Positions 1 to 8,550 of a stretch of 64,000 nucleotides of DNA are shown piece by piece. The translations under genes and the position numbers were made by a program. The number at the start of each line of letters is the position of its first letter. Within the stretch, counting starts at the first letter, position 1. This DNA is from Paenibacillus pabuli. Lineage in GTDB: Bacteria; Bacillota; Bacilli; Paenibacillales; Paenibacillaceae. The notes under the pieces were generated by a model, which searched no databases, was not told the DNA's origin, and worked only from the letters and a program-made list of their open reading frames with translations. The DNA lies in assembly GCF_039831995.1 (NCBI RefSeq), contig NZ_JBDOIO010000003.1:2356001-2420000 (forward strand), given 5' to 3'.

Positions 1-414
1 CGGATATTCCTGGATATAGGGCGAAATATCCCAGAACGCACCTTGCTTGACCATCTTGGTAAAAGTACTTCCAAACGGATCATTAATCATGATTAGATCA
101 GGAATATCGCCGGAAGCGAGCGTCAGGTTCAGCTTGTCGCTATAAATATTATTCGAAACCCACTGAATGCTCATTTTCGAGTTCGTTGCTTCTTCAATAG
201 CGCGTTTGATTACATTGTCATCAGCCGCAGGAACCGCGCTGGGTGTAATCGTCATGATGCTAACTTCCAGTGGATCATCGGCATTGCTCCTGCCACTTCC
301 ACTCGTTTGTCCCGCTTCTTGACTTCCGCATGCACTAAGCACGACAGACATGACCAACACAACGGATATGATCCAGATCAAATTACGGGTGTTACGTTTC
401 CCCACGTTTAGCAT
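1..414 (-). CDS. Sugar ABC transporter solute-binding lipoprotein, N-terminal part
   Basis: The reading frame runs leftward off the window edge, so only the first 138 codons are present. It begins with a basic, hydrophobic signal peptide and a lipobox (LSAC, cysteine at residue 29), followed by a low-complexity Gly/Ser linker and the start of a mature domain (EVSIMTI, later GDIPDLIMI) typical of extracellular sugar-binding proteins. An AAGGAGG ribosome binding site lies about 12 bases before the ATG. The protein should be tethered to the outer membrane face and deliver a sugar to permeases encoded beyond the left edge. The family call rests on the signal, the linker and the GDIPDL-type motif; the substrate cannot be inferred. 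Confidence 0.8.
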   Translation of the reverse strand, partial: MLNVGKRNTRNLIWIISVVLVMSVVLSACGSQEAGQTSGSGRSNADDPLEVSIMTITPSAVPAADDNVIKRAIEEATNSKMSIQWVSNNIYSDKLNLTLASGDIPDLIMINDPFGSTFTKMVKQGAFWDISPYIQEYP

Positions 415-471
415 AGGCTTTCCCAACCTCCTTAGTCTCTTAAACCTATCGTATTAATCGGATTAACGATT

Positions 472-532
472 AAAAAAGGGGCTTTGACTGACCATGGAAA
501 AATGTCCTTCCCGGCCCACTCAAAGCTTTTTC
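472..532 (-). terminator. Possible Rho-independent terminator
   Basis: Read leftward, GCTTTGA and TCAAAGC arms pair across a GC-rich internal segment and are followed by CCCC and a run of six T. It lies downstream of the unknown gene at 606-1148 and before the start of the solute-binding protein. The loop is long, so the call is tentative. Confidence 0.35.
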
Positions 533-605
533 CTCACTATAACGAACACCCGTATTTCCTGCAATTGCACTTTTTTGCAATGGTACTCATGGCAGTAAAT
601 AGACC

Positions 606-1148
606 TTAAATGCCTTGGTACGGTTGGATGATAAGCTCGTCCCACACTTGAACTTCAATATATCGTTCCGGGCCCAGATCTCCCTTCTGGTTCCATTCCT
701 GCGGCCATCCGTAGGAATGAATGATTTCCAGGATTTCATCTTTGGTATACACCTGCTTACGGTACGGTTTATCATCCGCATAACGCATGGTTGGGAAGAG
801 ATCTCCATAGGTAAAACTTACGGATTCGGCAGGTAGATCATCCCACGGGATCGTGATCCAATCTGGTGTGGTATACCACGATTTTAGCCACTCGCATGTA
901 CCCAGGGTCATATAATGGGGATAGCAGTTAGACGGTTTCCCACCTTTGGCAGTAAACTGCTCGTATGCTTTTTGCTCAAGCACTCTGCGAATAGTCATGT
1001 AATTAGTTGATCGTTGACTGGCATAATTCCGGCCTACTAGCCTGATTTGTTGCGTAACGACTTCTGCATCCTTTTCGGACAAGCTGGAGAGATTGCGGAA
1101 CGGTCCAAACCTTTTTTCAAAATAATGATATGCGTTCAGGTCTGCCAT
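606..1148 (-). CDS. Hypothetical protein, about 180 aa
   Basis: I do not recognise this family. The product is a soluble, aromatic-rich protein with no signal peptide or membrane segment; it has a tryptophan-rich middle (EWLKSWYTTPDW) and a C-terminal stretch with KGDLGPERYIEV. I chose the ATG at 1148 because an AAAGG sequence lies about 10 bases upstream of it. A GTG three codons earlier, at 1157, is too close to that site. It stands alone between two leftward genes, and codon use looks normal. No function can be given. Confidence 0.6.
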   Translation of the reverse strand: MADLNAYHYFEKRFGPFRNLSSLSEKDAEVVTQQIRLVGRNYASQRSTNYMTIRRVLEQKAYEQFTAKGGKPSNCYPHYMTLGTCEWLKSWYTTPDWITIPWDDLPAESVSFTYGDLFPTMRYADDKPYRKQVYTKDEILEIIHSYGWPQEWNQKGDLGPERYIEVQVWDELIIQPYQGI

Positions 1149-1206
1149 ACAGATCACGCCTTTGTCAGCGATTTAATACACACTCTTTTATCAATACTTG
1201 CGTCGT

Positions 1207-1725
1207 CTATTCCTCGTACAGCCTGTCCTTCTGAATGATGGATTGAATAAAAGAAGCCTTAGCAGCGGTGTATCCAACACGGTCATGTCTGAACTGCTGT
1301 TCCAGCTTCTTTTTCAGCGCATAATACTCTTGCATAACTTCGGCATCTCTCCTAAGAGCATTGCGAAACAGCAAATGTTCCTTCCATTCCACGCTCTTGT
1401 ACTTATACACATGAAGATGGTGCGTACCTGCTCTCCATTTTCCTTTTCGGAAAAATAGACGCGCTGGAAAATCCAGCTTAGGCACATACTCGTATCCCAG
1501 TTCTCCCAATGCTTCCATATGTACTGCTTGTACATTGTTCAAATCACGTACTCCTGCCATCATGTCGATTAATGGTTTCGCGCCCAGACCTGGCACAGAC
1601 GTACTCCCGATGTGTTCGAAATCCACGCAGATCTCTGTCAGCACCCTCATGATTTTATTGCGTTCTACGTGATAATCCTCTACCCAACTTGGGTCATATT
1701 CGGATATAACCACTTCTTCTTTCAT
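1207..1725 (-). CDS. GrpB family protein (nucleotidyltransferase-like)
   Basis: The product of about 172 residues carries the hallmark of the GrpB/UPF0157 family: an HIGSTSVPGLGAKPLIDMM segment near residues 38-56, which resembles the GS...D motif of nucleotidyltransferase folds. This is followed by a conserved HHLHVYK segment. The C-terminus is helical, as is usual for the family. The start at 1725 (MKEEVV) is supported by AAAGG ten bases upstream; an upstream in-frame ATG at 1776 has no such site. GrpB proteins are predicted cytosolic nucleotidyltransferases without an established substrate. Family assignment is firm, the biochemical role is not. Confidence 0.85.
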   Translation of the reverse strand: MKEEVVISEYDPSWVEDYHVERNKIMRVLTEICVDFEHIGSTSVPGLGAKPLIDMMAGVRDLNNVQAVHMEALGELGYEYVPKLDFPARLFFRKGKWRAGTHHLHVYKYKSVEWKEHLLFRNALRRDAEVMQEYYALKKKLEQQFRHDRVGYTAAKASFIQSIIQKDRLYEE

Positions 1726-1809
1726 GCTATATTTACCTTTCCGTCCCTTATATTTATTAGTCATAGTGTACATCATGTGAACTTTAATGGAAATAACTGT
1801 TGTGAATCT

Positions 1810-1832
1810 ATTCGGACTGGCCGAATTTTTTT
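1810..1832 (+). terminator. Small hairpin with T-run upstream of the SunI-like gene
   Basis: ATTCGG and CCGAAT arms around a 5-base loop are followed directly by seven T. No rightward gene precedes it, so it could be a leader attenuator for the gene at 1935 or the end of a short RNA. Confidence 0.35.
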
Positions 1833-1934
1833 ATTTATCCTTCTATTCATTATTAACAAGGAAATATTAACCATATAGTGATAAACTAATGTAGAGGTGG
1901 TTCGGACTTAACTCATGACTAATTAGGAGGGCAT

Positions 1935-2207
1935 ATGATGCTAGGTGTAAAAGTAGAGCAGGAAACAGATCAACTGATCATCCGTTGGCAGTTTTCTAAA
2001 ATCAGAATTCCGATCACAGATATCCAATCCGTTACCCTTGATGATACCTATGGTGGAAGTGAGCCTTCAGCTACCCGAATCGGCGCAGCGTATGGCGCTT
2101 CTGAAACCATTCTAATCCGCACAGCCCATCAATCTTACGTCCTGTTCACTTCCAATGAGACTTTATTTCCGAAGATCAGTGCTCTGATATCCAACACAGC
2201 AAGTTAA
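1935..2207 (+). CDS. SunI/YnzG-type bacterial PH-like immunity protein
   Basis: This 90-residue protein resembles SunI, the Bacillus immunity protein against the glycocin sublancin. The pattern I recognise is an N-terminal LGVKVEQ strand, then IRWQFSKIRIPITDIQSV, then a DDTYGG turn, then TRIGAAYG, then an ETILIRT strand and YVLFTSN. In the reference protein this small pleckstrin-homology-like fold is presented at the membrane. No bacteriocin precursor or transporter is visible nearby, so it is an orphan. A GGAGG ribosome binding site precedes two tandem ATG codons at 1935 and 1938; the second has the better spacing. The same family also contains proteins without known immunity function, so the role is inferred by similarity only. 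Confidence 0.7.
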   Translation: MMLGVKVEQETDQLIIRWQFSKIRIPITDIQSVTLDDTYGGSEPSATRIGAAYGASETILIRTAHQSYVLFTSNETLFPKISALISNTAS

Positions 2208-2251
2208 TCCATACATTTGAGCCTCTACCATTGTTCATAAAAAACCACCAT

Positions 2252-2303
2252 AAAAAAGTGCTGGCATCGCATCATTTCCTATGCAATGCCAACGCTTTTT
2301 TAG
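2252..2303. terminator. Bidirectional Rho-independent terminator
   Basis: An A-run, a stem built on TGGCAT/ATGCCA plus GCAT/ATGC, and a T-run form a symmetrical hairpin. It lies between the 3' ends of the SunI-like gene and the GH26 gene and can stop transcription from both sides. Confidence 0.75.
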
Positions 2304-2332
2304 GTCCACGATGTAGTGAACATCTTGAACGG

Positions 2333-3295
2333 CTATTTCCAACTCCACTGTGGCAGCTGATCCAGAGTTACGACATAGTCGCTGTTGTACACTTCTTTTA
2401 AGAAACCCACAGTATTATGCTGTCCGCCCCTCAGAAACTCACCTGTCCAGGTACAGAACCAGCTCCAATAAATGCCCTGCTCCTCCATCTGCTGTGGATC
2501 AGGAATGGAGCCATTCTCGGCAAGTGCTATCATTTTGCTGTCATTCACCAATTTTCGCAAGTTCTCGTAACGTTCTGCAAGTGGATCATGATTCCCTGCC
2601 TCCGGGTATACATCCACGCTCACAATGTCCACGACATCATCACCCGGATACCATTCCGGCTTTTCCGAATTCCATACCCAGATGAGATTGCCCAGCTCAT
2701 ATTTGTTAACCAATCGATCATACAGCAGACGATACAACTGCTTGGCAGGCTCAGGTCCTTTCGCTCCCCACCAGAACCAACCCCCTTCCGCTTCATGAAG
2801 CGGGCGGAATAACACGGGCACGCCTACATCCTTAAGTTCTTGCAGATGCCCGGCGATCACATCGATATCCCTGATCAACAACGCATACTCTTCCGATTCA
2901 GGGTGAGCCAGCGCGGAGGCAAGATCAAACGTCGTGGCCTCTGTATAGAATCCCCGCCACCACTCCTTGCCGGGTTCATCGATCAGATGGGACGGTGCAT
3001 TCCAGTGCCAACACAAGGTCACGATTCCGCCTTGCTGATGCCATGCAATCATATCCCGTATTTCCTCAGAAGTCGCGCCCCGCTCTGTCCTTGAAGGTGA
3101 GTATTCCATCAGATCAAACCCAATCACAGCAGGTTTCCGCCCCGTATTCTCGTTAATCCAGTTCAGGTTGCTGTATTCCTGCTGACCCGAAAGTACTGCT
3201 GTCCCATAACTCTTTACCAAGTACTTCATCAGTTCCCTGGCCTCGGAAGTCGCATCTTGATTCACCAAAGCACTGCTTATCTTTTGTTCCGTCAT
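2333..3295 (-). CDS. Glycoside hydrolase family 26 (beta-mannanase-like)
   Basis: The 320-residue product shows the GH26 signature: FRPLHEAEGGWFWWG with the probable acid/base Glu168, and ALAENGSIP with the probable nucleophile Glu260. WHWN (96-99) and WSWF lie in the expected cleft positions. Family members cleave beta-1,4-mannans or related beta-glucans. I chose the ATG at 3295 because GGAGG lies 7 bases upstream. The resulting protein has no signal peptide and would act on imported oligosaccharides in the cytosol. A further in-frame ATG at 3355 would add a short hydrophobic stretch ending in GGC, but it has only a weak ribosome binding site. It is the last gene of the long transporter operon and ends at a strong terminator. 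Confidence 0.88.
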   Translation of the reverse strand: MTEQKISSALVNQDATSEARELMKYLVKSYGTAVLSGQQEYSNLNWINENTGRKPAVIGFDLMEYSPSRTERGATSEEIRDMIAWHQQGGIVTLCWHWNAPSHLIDEPGKEWWRGFYTEATTFDLASALAHPESEEYALLIRDIDVIAGHLQELKDVGVPVLFRPLHEAEGGWFWWGAKGPEPAKQLYRLLYDRLVNKYELGNLIWVWNSEKPEWYPGDDVVDIVSVDVYPEAGNHDPLAERYENLRKLVNDSKMIALAENGSIPDPQQMEEQGIYWSWFCTWTGEFLRGGQHNTVGFLKEVYNSDYVVTLDQLPQWSWK

Positions 3296-3386
3296 TGAAC
3301 ATCCTCCATTCCAAGGCAGGGTACATAACGACCCAAATATCAAAATCACCCGCATTACGTATCCTATATGACTGCGCCATGCCCGC

Positions 3387-4397
3387 TTAACCCACAACGC
3401 CAGAACGCTCAATACTCTCCACGAAATAACGCTGTACAAACAGATACAAAATAATGAGCGGCGCAATCGCCAGCAAAATGCCTGTATCCACGATCATGGC
3501 CACATAGTTCGGATCAGCCTTCATGCCGGAATTCGAGCCAAAACCCATCAGTTGAGGAATCAACTGGTTTGCCTGAGCGGGTAATGAAGCCACCTTCAGC
3601 GAGATTAGCGGACTTTCACTCATAAATAGCGCCGAATAGAACGTATCATTGTACTGCCACACAAAGGAGAACAGAATGACCGTGATCAGCGGTGAAATGG
3701 CGTTGGGCAGCATGATCCGGGCAAATGTACGGAACCCGCCCGCACCGTCGATCAGCGCAGCTTCTTCAATCTCTTTGGGCATACCCTTGAAGAACTGGCG
3801 GAAAATATAAATGAACAGCCCTGCCTTCAGCCCTCCGGCGGTCGCTGCCGTTATCATGGAAGGCCAATAGGTGTTCAGCAGATTGACCCCCTCTCTGCCC
3901 GTAAACAGCTGAATGATGCCCAGAAAGTCGAAGCTCCGGAAATGCAGATACATCGGAACCATCAGTGTGCTTGTCGGCACCAGGATCGTGAGAATCACCA
4001 GTACAAAGAGTATATTGCTGCCTGGAAAAGTAAAGCGGGCGAATCCATATCCAGCAAGCGCACAGGATATCGCCGTCAAAAGCGTTGTTATGGTCACAAA
4101 CAGCAAGGTGTTCGCCAGCAAGGGCAGGTAATCCATTACCTGTGCCGCCAGCCTGATATTATCCAGCGTAAAATGCTGGGGAATCATATAAATGGTCGGA
4201 TTATAGATGTCCTGTTTATCTTTGAACGCAACCGAGATTTTAAGAAATAACGGATACAAAATAATAAATGAAATACCGATGACCAATGCATATCTAAATA
4301 TGGAATACAGGAGGTCCGATGTTTTGTTTCGCACCCGCTGCAGTTGATAATTCTGCTTCGGAACCACCACCATGCGATCCGTTCCCGACACAGCCAT
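3387..4397 (-). CDS. Carbohydrate ABC transporter permease (MalG type)
   Basis: A 336-residue inner-membrane protein with six predicted hydrophobic segments and the cytoplasmic EAA loop (EEAALIDGAGGFRTFARIMLP) that docks the ATPase. It belongs to the MalG/CUT1 permease family for oligosaccharides. The loop between the second and third segments is longer than usual (FTGREGVNLLNT). It follows the MalF-type partner with about 30 bases between them and has a good AAAGGAGG site. Together the two form the second permease pair of the operon. No ATPase gene is linked, so a shared MsmX-type ATPase is expected. Confidence 0.9.
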   Translation of the reverse strand: MAVSGTDRMVVVPKQNYQLQRVRNKTSDLLYSIFRYALVIGISFIILYPLFLKISVAFKDKQDIYNPTIYMIPQHFTLDNIRLAAQVMDYLPLLANTLLFVTITTLLTAISCALAGYGFARFTFPGSNILFVLVILTILVPTSTLMVPMYLHFRSFDFLGIIQLFTGREGVNLLNTYWPSMITAATAGGLKAGLFIYIFRQFFKGMPKEIEEAALIDGAGGFRTFARIMLPNAISPLITVILFSFVWQYNDTFYSALFMSESPLISLKVASLPAQANQLIPQLMGFGSNSGMKADPNYVAMIVDTGILLAIAPLIILYLFVQRYFVESIERSGVVG

Positions 4398-4427
4398 AGT
4401 CTAGTAGCCCTCCTTTTACATGAACCG

Positions 4428-5327
4428 TCAGTTGTAATGCACCCGCCGTGACAGTACCCACCCAACGACGAGCAGCACAAGGCCGATCACCAGCGTGTAC
4501 AGCCAGGACATCGCCGAGCTTAGTCCAAAATTCTGGGTCTTAAATGCCGTCTGATAGATGGCTTGTGTGACCGGACTTCCGGCAAATGAATCAATAATTG
4601 TATAAATGACATTCGTCAATATCAACGGACTGACCATCGGAAATGTAATTTTCCAGAAGGATTCATAGGCTGTTGCCCCTTCAATTTTGGCTACTTCGTA
4701 CATGGAACCGGGTACGGACTGCAGGGCGGCGAGAAAGATCAGAATCTGAACGCCCGAGCTGCTGATGATCTCGTAAATTCGCATGATGGCTTCCACGATG
4801 TAATCCACATAGGCCATCGGCAGTCCAACATTAGCCAGCATCCGGACGATGGAAACCACATTGAACGAAGCCCCTCCGTCAGCCGTCGATTCAACAGCGC
4901 TGGCGTCGCCCATCAGATTGATCAATCCTGCGGATTCAGCTGCTGCTACCGCACTGGAGGCCAGAATAACAGGCAGGAAGAAGATCGCTCGTGCCAAGGT
5001 TCTGCCCTTGAACTTCTGGTTGAGCAGTGTCGCCGTAAACAGGCTGAAAAACAAAATCATGGGCACATTCAGCACCATGGCCCCAACCGAATCAATCAGG
5101 ATCCGGTTAAAGGTGGCATCAACGAGAAGTGCATCCTTAAAATTTTTCAGACCGACAAAGTCAAGAACGTATCCTCCTGGAGCCACCGACAAATTGCTGA
5201 AGCTGAACCGGATCGATTGCAGGAGCGGTGTGGCAAAGAGGAAGATGAAGCCAATCAGCCACGGCGAGATAAACGCAAGACCGAGCAGTGCTCTTCGTGA
5301 TTTCAACGATAAACGCAGGGTTCTCAT
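4428..5327 (-). CDS. Carbohydrate ABC transporter permease (MalF type)
   Basis: A 299-residue permease with six hydrophobic segments and an EAA-type loop (EVAKIEGATAYESFWKITFP). It is the MalF-like partner of the next gene. The cytoplasmic N-terminus (LKSRRALLGLAFISPWLIGF) is typical of CUT1 permeases. Its start overlaps the stop of the DUF5696 gene by four bases, which suggests translational coupling of the enzyme-like protein to the transporter. An extended segment after the third membrane helix (GDASAVESTADGGASF) is less common and could contact the binding protein. Substrate is unknown; the downstream GH26 gene hints at mannan-type oligosaccharides. Confidence 0.9.
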   Translation of the reverse strand: MRTLRLSLKSRRALLGLAFISPWLIGFIFLFATPLLQSIRFSFSNLSVAPGGYVLDFVGLKNFKDALLVDATFNRILIDSVGAMVLNVPMILFFSLFTATLLNQKFKGRTLARAIFFLPVILASSAVAAAESAGLINLMGDASAVESTADGGASFNVVSIVRMLANVGLPMAYVDYIVEAIMRIYEIISSSGVQILIFLAALQSVPGSMYEVAKIEGATAYESFWKITFPMVSPLILTNVIYTIIDSFAGSPVTQAIYQTAFKTQNFGLSSAMSWLYTLVIGLVLLVVGWVLSRRVHYN

Positions 5328-7909
5328 CGGCTCACTCCCTCCACTGCATAGTCTGCTTCGCCAACCGTTACTCCGTCTACAGTTACCGGATCGTCATTGT
5401 AGTTTACAAGGATAGACGCACCGCCGCTGTACGTGACCCGGACCACACCTTCCTGAATTCGTTCATGCCCGCTAATCTGCTGATTCCCCAACTCTTGTAA
5501 CACCTCATTCGCTTCCTTGTACAGTGCAATTGCATCGTCTATCCAGTCTTCGTATGCAGCAGCATAAGCCGAATCATAATTCGTCAACTTCAGCCTGGAT
5601 GATGGTTCATGAGTCCATTGGAAATGCGGTGCTGCACCAAGCTCAAGACTTCGCAGCAGCTGCTTGCGCAGATCCTGATCTCCTGACGTATTTATGGGAG
5701 ACGCTGCGTAGCTCATATATCCATGAATGACCATTTCATAAAAAGGAACTTCCTCATCGGTAATGTTGAATCGACTGGAGCCCTGGGGCACATCTACCAC
5801 ATGACGTGCATATCGCCATGCATAGGCGTTCGCTGATGACAGCATCATGCTCGGATATTCCTGCTGCAGCTTGCCAAGCTGCTCCTTCACAATGTTCTTG
5901 GCCGTCTCCCGGTGAATTACACGGCTATCCCGATAATCGGAGGTCAAAACCTGCCCAAGATCACGGAGTGACAAGCCGCCGAGCTCCAGTTTCACGATGT
6001 TCCCGGCAAATTCGCTGACCACATAAGGAAGCTTGGCAGCCGAGAGCAGATAATAGCTGTCCTTGCTCTGATCCATTCGGTTGAGGGCAGGACTGTAAGG
6101 ATACAATTCAGCCGTCTCCTTGGTTACAAACCGGGCTGCATCGGAAGATGGCGCAAAACGCCAGTCATCATGATAGATCCGCTGGAATGCCACATCAGGG
6201 AATAGTGCACCCCCGGACTGCTGCAGCTGGGCAGACAGCTCCTGTAGCTCGGAACGACTGCCTATTTCACGGTCCAGCTTCACTTGGGTCGGCGTATGAT
6301 GGCTGAACCCACCACCGAACCAACCCTGAAACCGCATCATTACGCGGCTCACACCTTCCTGCTGTAACTTTGCTGCCATTTCGCCAGCCTGTTCATACGT
6401 TGTCATCGCTAGTGTGGTCCGATAAGGCACGCCAAGAAAAGAGGCTTTTTGGTCGACTGCACCGAGCACACTCACATAAAACGGCAGCTCTGTCTGTTCT
6501 TCCAGCGGCTTCAGCACTTCCCCATCCACCAACTGCTGCTGATAAAGGCGGGCCATACCGGAATAACTGGCATCTTCCCCATGCAGGAAATGATATCGGA
6601 CCTGGATATCTCCGCGAAAAGGCTCCTCACTAAGGAGTTGAATCTCCTGCATTTTCTGTGAGCTATACATCTCCAGTTCATCCTCACCCCGCAGGGAGAA
6701 GGTAGCATGGACATGGTTGTAACTGTTCTGCCTGCCTCCGATATCCGCAGATATGCTGGCCATACCGTCCCCTTTTTCAATCACGGCAAACCAGGCATGC
6801 TCCCCGTTTTTGAGGCCAAATACAGGCATATGCGCAGATTCGCTGACCTGGGGCCGACTGAGCGAATTGTCGTTAGGGTCTGCTCCGTATACACGCTGTA
6901 CATATTGCTCTTCCTTGACTTTTCCGTTGTTCAAATGGATCAAACTGCCTGACCCGTCAGGCACGAACATATACCCTTCGCCTTTCGTATCCGCAGCACC
7001 GAAGTAAGCGAGCAGATCCATGCTGCGAATACGGTATTGACCGCTCTCTTCGACCTGACTCAGGGGTACGGTCACCACCAGCGAGCCCTGATCCAGCCGG
7101 TATTCCACCGGGATGACGAAGCTTGGCTTATCCGATGCGCCACCGCCTGCGACTCCGTTTTCCTGATTGTCAAAAGCAAGATCGTCTGCGGTGTAACCCG
7201 CTGTTTCAAAGGCATCCAGCATCTTGTTCAGGACAAGCTGCTTCGAGATTTGTCCATCCAGCCTTTCTAGAACATCCGGGTTGTTCTTGGTTGGATAGTA
7301 ACGGGCAGAAGCATATCTTGCGGCTGTTGCATCCAGTTTCGATAGAACCTTCTCCTCCAGGCGCTGTTTGCTAATCAATCTGGGCAGTGCATCGATACCG
7401 AGTGAGGTATCTCCAAGTGTGTAGGTAATCCGGATTCCCCCGTCCACATTGGCAGCAACAAATTGTTTGTTGGCGATACTGGAGCTAAAATTCGGAAAGT
7501 TCTCCAGAGTACCCATCGCATCACGGAACGAGACGTTTAGCTGGGACGACAGGACTTCTTTCTCGTAAGCCGAAGCCAGACCATCTTGCGTGCGTTCTTT
7601 TGGATTGCTGTACCAGATCTCTCCGCCAGTCCCGTCACGCACTGCGATCTCGGTCGTCTCCTCGTTATAATAAAGCGCAAGCCCCTGGTCTTCAGCGACC
7701 AATTGCATGCCTGGCACACCCTGTGAGGTGTCCGTAAGATATGTCAGGGAATCCGTTTCAGCTGGTATGGCCTCCGTTGTCGCTTCCAGATAAGCCGTTG
7801 CTTCTACAGCGGGTACGCCCCTGTTGTTGATATACAGCAGTCCGGCTGCAATCAGGATCACAGCTGCACCACTGGCCAGCACCGTATATAATCGTTGCCT
7901 TTTGATCAC
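5324..7909 (-). CDS. DUF5696 membrane-anchored protein, glycosidase-like architecture
   Basis: This 861-residue protein starts with GTG, with GGAGG upstream. One N-terminal membrane anchor (about residues 9-27) should place the bulk outside the cell. Residues about 60-440 are beta-rich (SFRDAMGTLENF, YMFVPDGSGSLIHLNNG). Residues about 475-790 alternate helices and strands like a barrel (VPYRTTLAMTTYEQAGEM, RVMMRFQGWFGGG). A short beta domain closes the protein (VVRVTYSGGASILVNYNDD). This sandwich-barrel-sandwich order recalls large glycoside hydrolases such as GH101 or GH31. I recall the family as DUF5696, often found beside sugar ABC transporters in Paenibacillus. No catalytic residue can be assigned from one sequence, so enzymatic activity is a hypothesis. 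Confidence 0.75.
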   Translation of the reverse strand: MIKRQRLYTVLASGAAVILIAAGLLYINNRGVPAVEATAYLEATTEAIPAETDSLTYLTDTSQGVPGMQLVAEDQGLALYYNEETTEIAVRDGTGGEIWYSNPKERTQDGLASAYEKEVLSSQLNVSFRDAMGTLENFPNFSSSIANKQFVAANVDGGIRITYTLGDTSLGIDALPRLISKQRLEEKVLSKLDATAARYASARYYPTKNNPDVLERLDGQISKQLVLNKMLDAFETAGYTADDLAFDNQENGVAGGGASDKPSFVIPVEYRLDQGSLVVTVPLSQVEESGQYRIRSMDLLAYFGAADTKGEGYMFVPDGSGSLIHLNNGKVKEEQYVQRVYGADPNDNSLSRPQVSESAHMPVFGLKNGEHAWFAVIEKGDGMASISADIGGRQNSYNHVHATFSLRGEDELEMYSSQKMQEIQLLSEEPFRGDIQVRYHFLHGEDASYSGMARLYQQQLVDGEVLKPLEEQTELPFYVSVLGAVDQKASFLGVPYRTTLAMTTYEQAGEMAAKLQQEGVSRVMMRFQGWFGGGFSHHTPTQVKLDREIGSRSELQELSAQLQQSGGALFPDVAFQRIYHDDWRFAPSSDAARFVTKETAELYPYSPALNRMDQSKDSYYLLSAAKLPYVVSEFAGNIVKLELGGLSLRDLGQVLTSDYRDSRVIHRETAKNIVKEQLGKLQQEYPSMMLSSANAYAWRYARHVVDVPQGSSRFNITDEEVPFYEMVIHGYMSYAASPINTSGDQDLRKQLLRSLELGAAPHFQWTHEPSSRLKLTNYDSAYAAAYEDWIDDAIALYKEANEVLQELGNQQISGHERIQEGVVRVTYSGGASILVNYNDDPVTVDGVTVGEADYAVEGVSR

Positions 7910-7923
7910 GGATGCCGCCTCCT

Positions 7924-8550
7924 TTAGGTCCGAAAAATCAACTCGCGGTATATGTTATAACCGAATTCATATAATTGCTGCAGCATACTGAACACGAGCG
8001 CTCCGAGGAATACGATAATCCCCATTACAATGAGAGTCAGCAGCATCGTAATGATCGTTTTGATCACCGTGTACTGGTGCACCGTCATCATGCCAATGAA
8101 CAGGAGCAGCAGAAACCAGAAGAACGCGATGCTATTAAACAGATAATAGAACGCAGTCTCTTCCTGCACCATGAACCGGCTGATGACAATCATCGGGGCA
8201 TAGATCAGAATAATCGGAACCAGCGAGTATCCTGTCGCAAGAAAGATTTCCCTGAACTTGCCTTCCCCTTCCATCAGGGTCGTTACAGCCCAGTTGGCCG
8301 TGCACCACAGGAAGAACGGCACCGCAACCGTTACGATTTCCACGATGCTGTTGATTGTCCGCGGATCGATGTAATTGACGAGAAATCCCGCGTATTGCTT
8401 TTGCAAAGTCATCATGATGATGGTGAGCGCCAGTGCCGAAAAAGCAACAAGCATCCGGCCCCGGTTATCCGACTTGAGATCCCAGTAAGCATCGATGGGA
8501 TGAAAAATGAGATGCAGCGGAAACTTAATGTAATCCTGCTTCACGGTCAA
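7924..8550 (-). CDS. Yip1 domain membrane protein
   Basis: A 208-residue integral membrane protein with about five hydrophobic segments and a short cytoplasmic N-terminus (KQDYIKFPLHLIFHPIDAYWDLK). The segments and the GEGKFREIFLATGYSLVPIIL motif match bacterial Yip1-family proteins. The start is a TTG at 8550 or a GTG at 8544; a GGAGGAGG site lies upstream and the GTG has the better spacing. The start lies inside the 3' end of the NHL gene and DUF5696 follows after about 14 bases, so the three appear co-translated. Bacterial Yip1 proteins have no established function; the tight linkage suggests assembly of, or signalling by, the surface glycan machinery. Confidence 0.75.
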   Translation of the reverse strand: MTVKQDYIKFPLHLIFHPIDAYWDLKSDNRGRMLVAFSALALTIIMMTLQKQYAGFLVNYIDPRTINSIVEIVTVAVPFFLWCTANWAVTTLMEGEGKFREIFLATGYSLVPIILIYAPMIVISRFMVQEETAFYYLFNSIAFFWFLLLLFIGMMTVHQYTVIKTIITMLLTLIVMGIIVFLGALVFSMLQQLYEFGYNIYRELIFRT

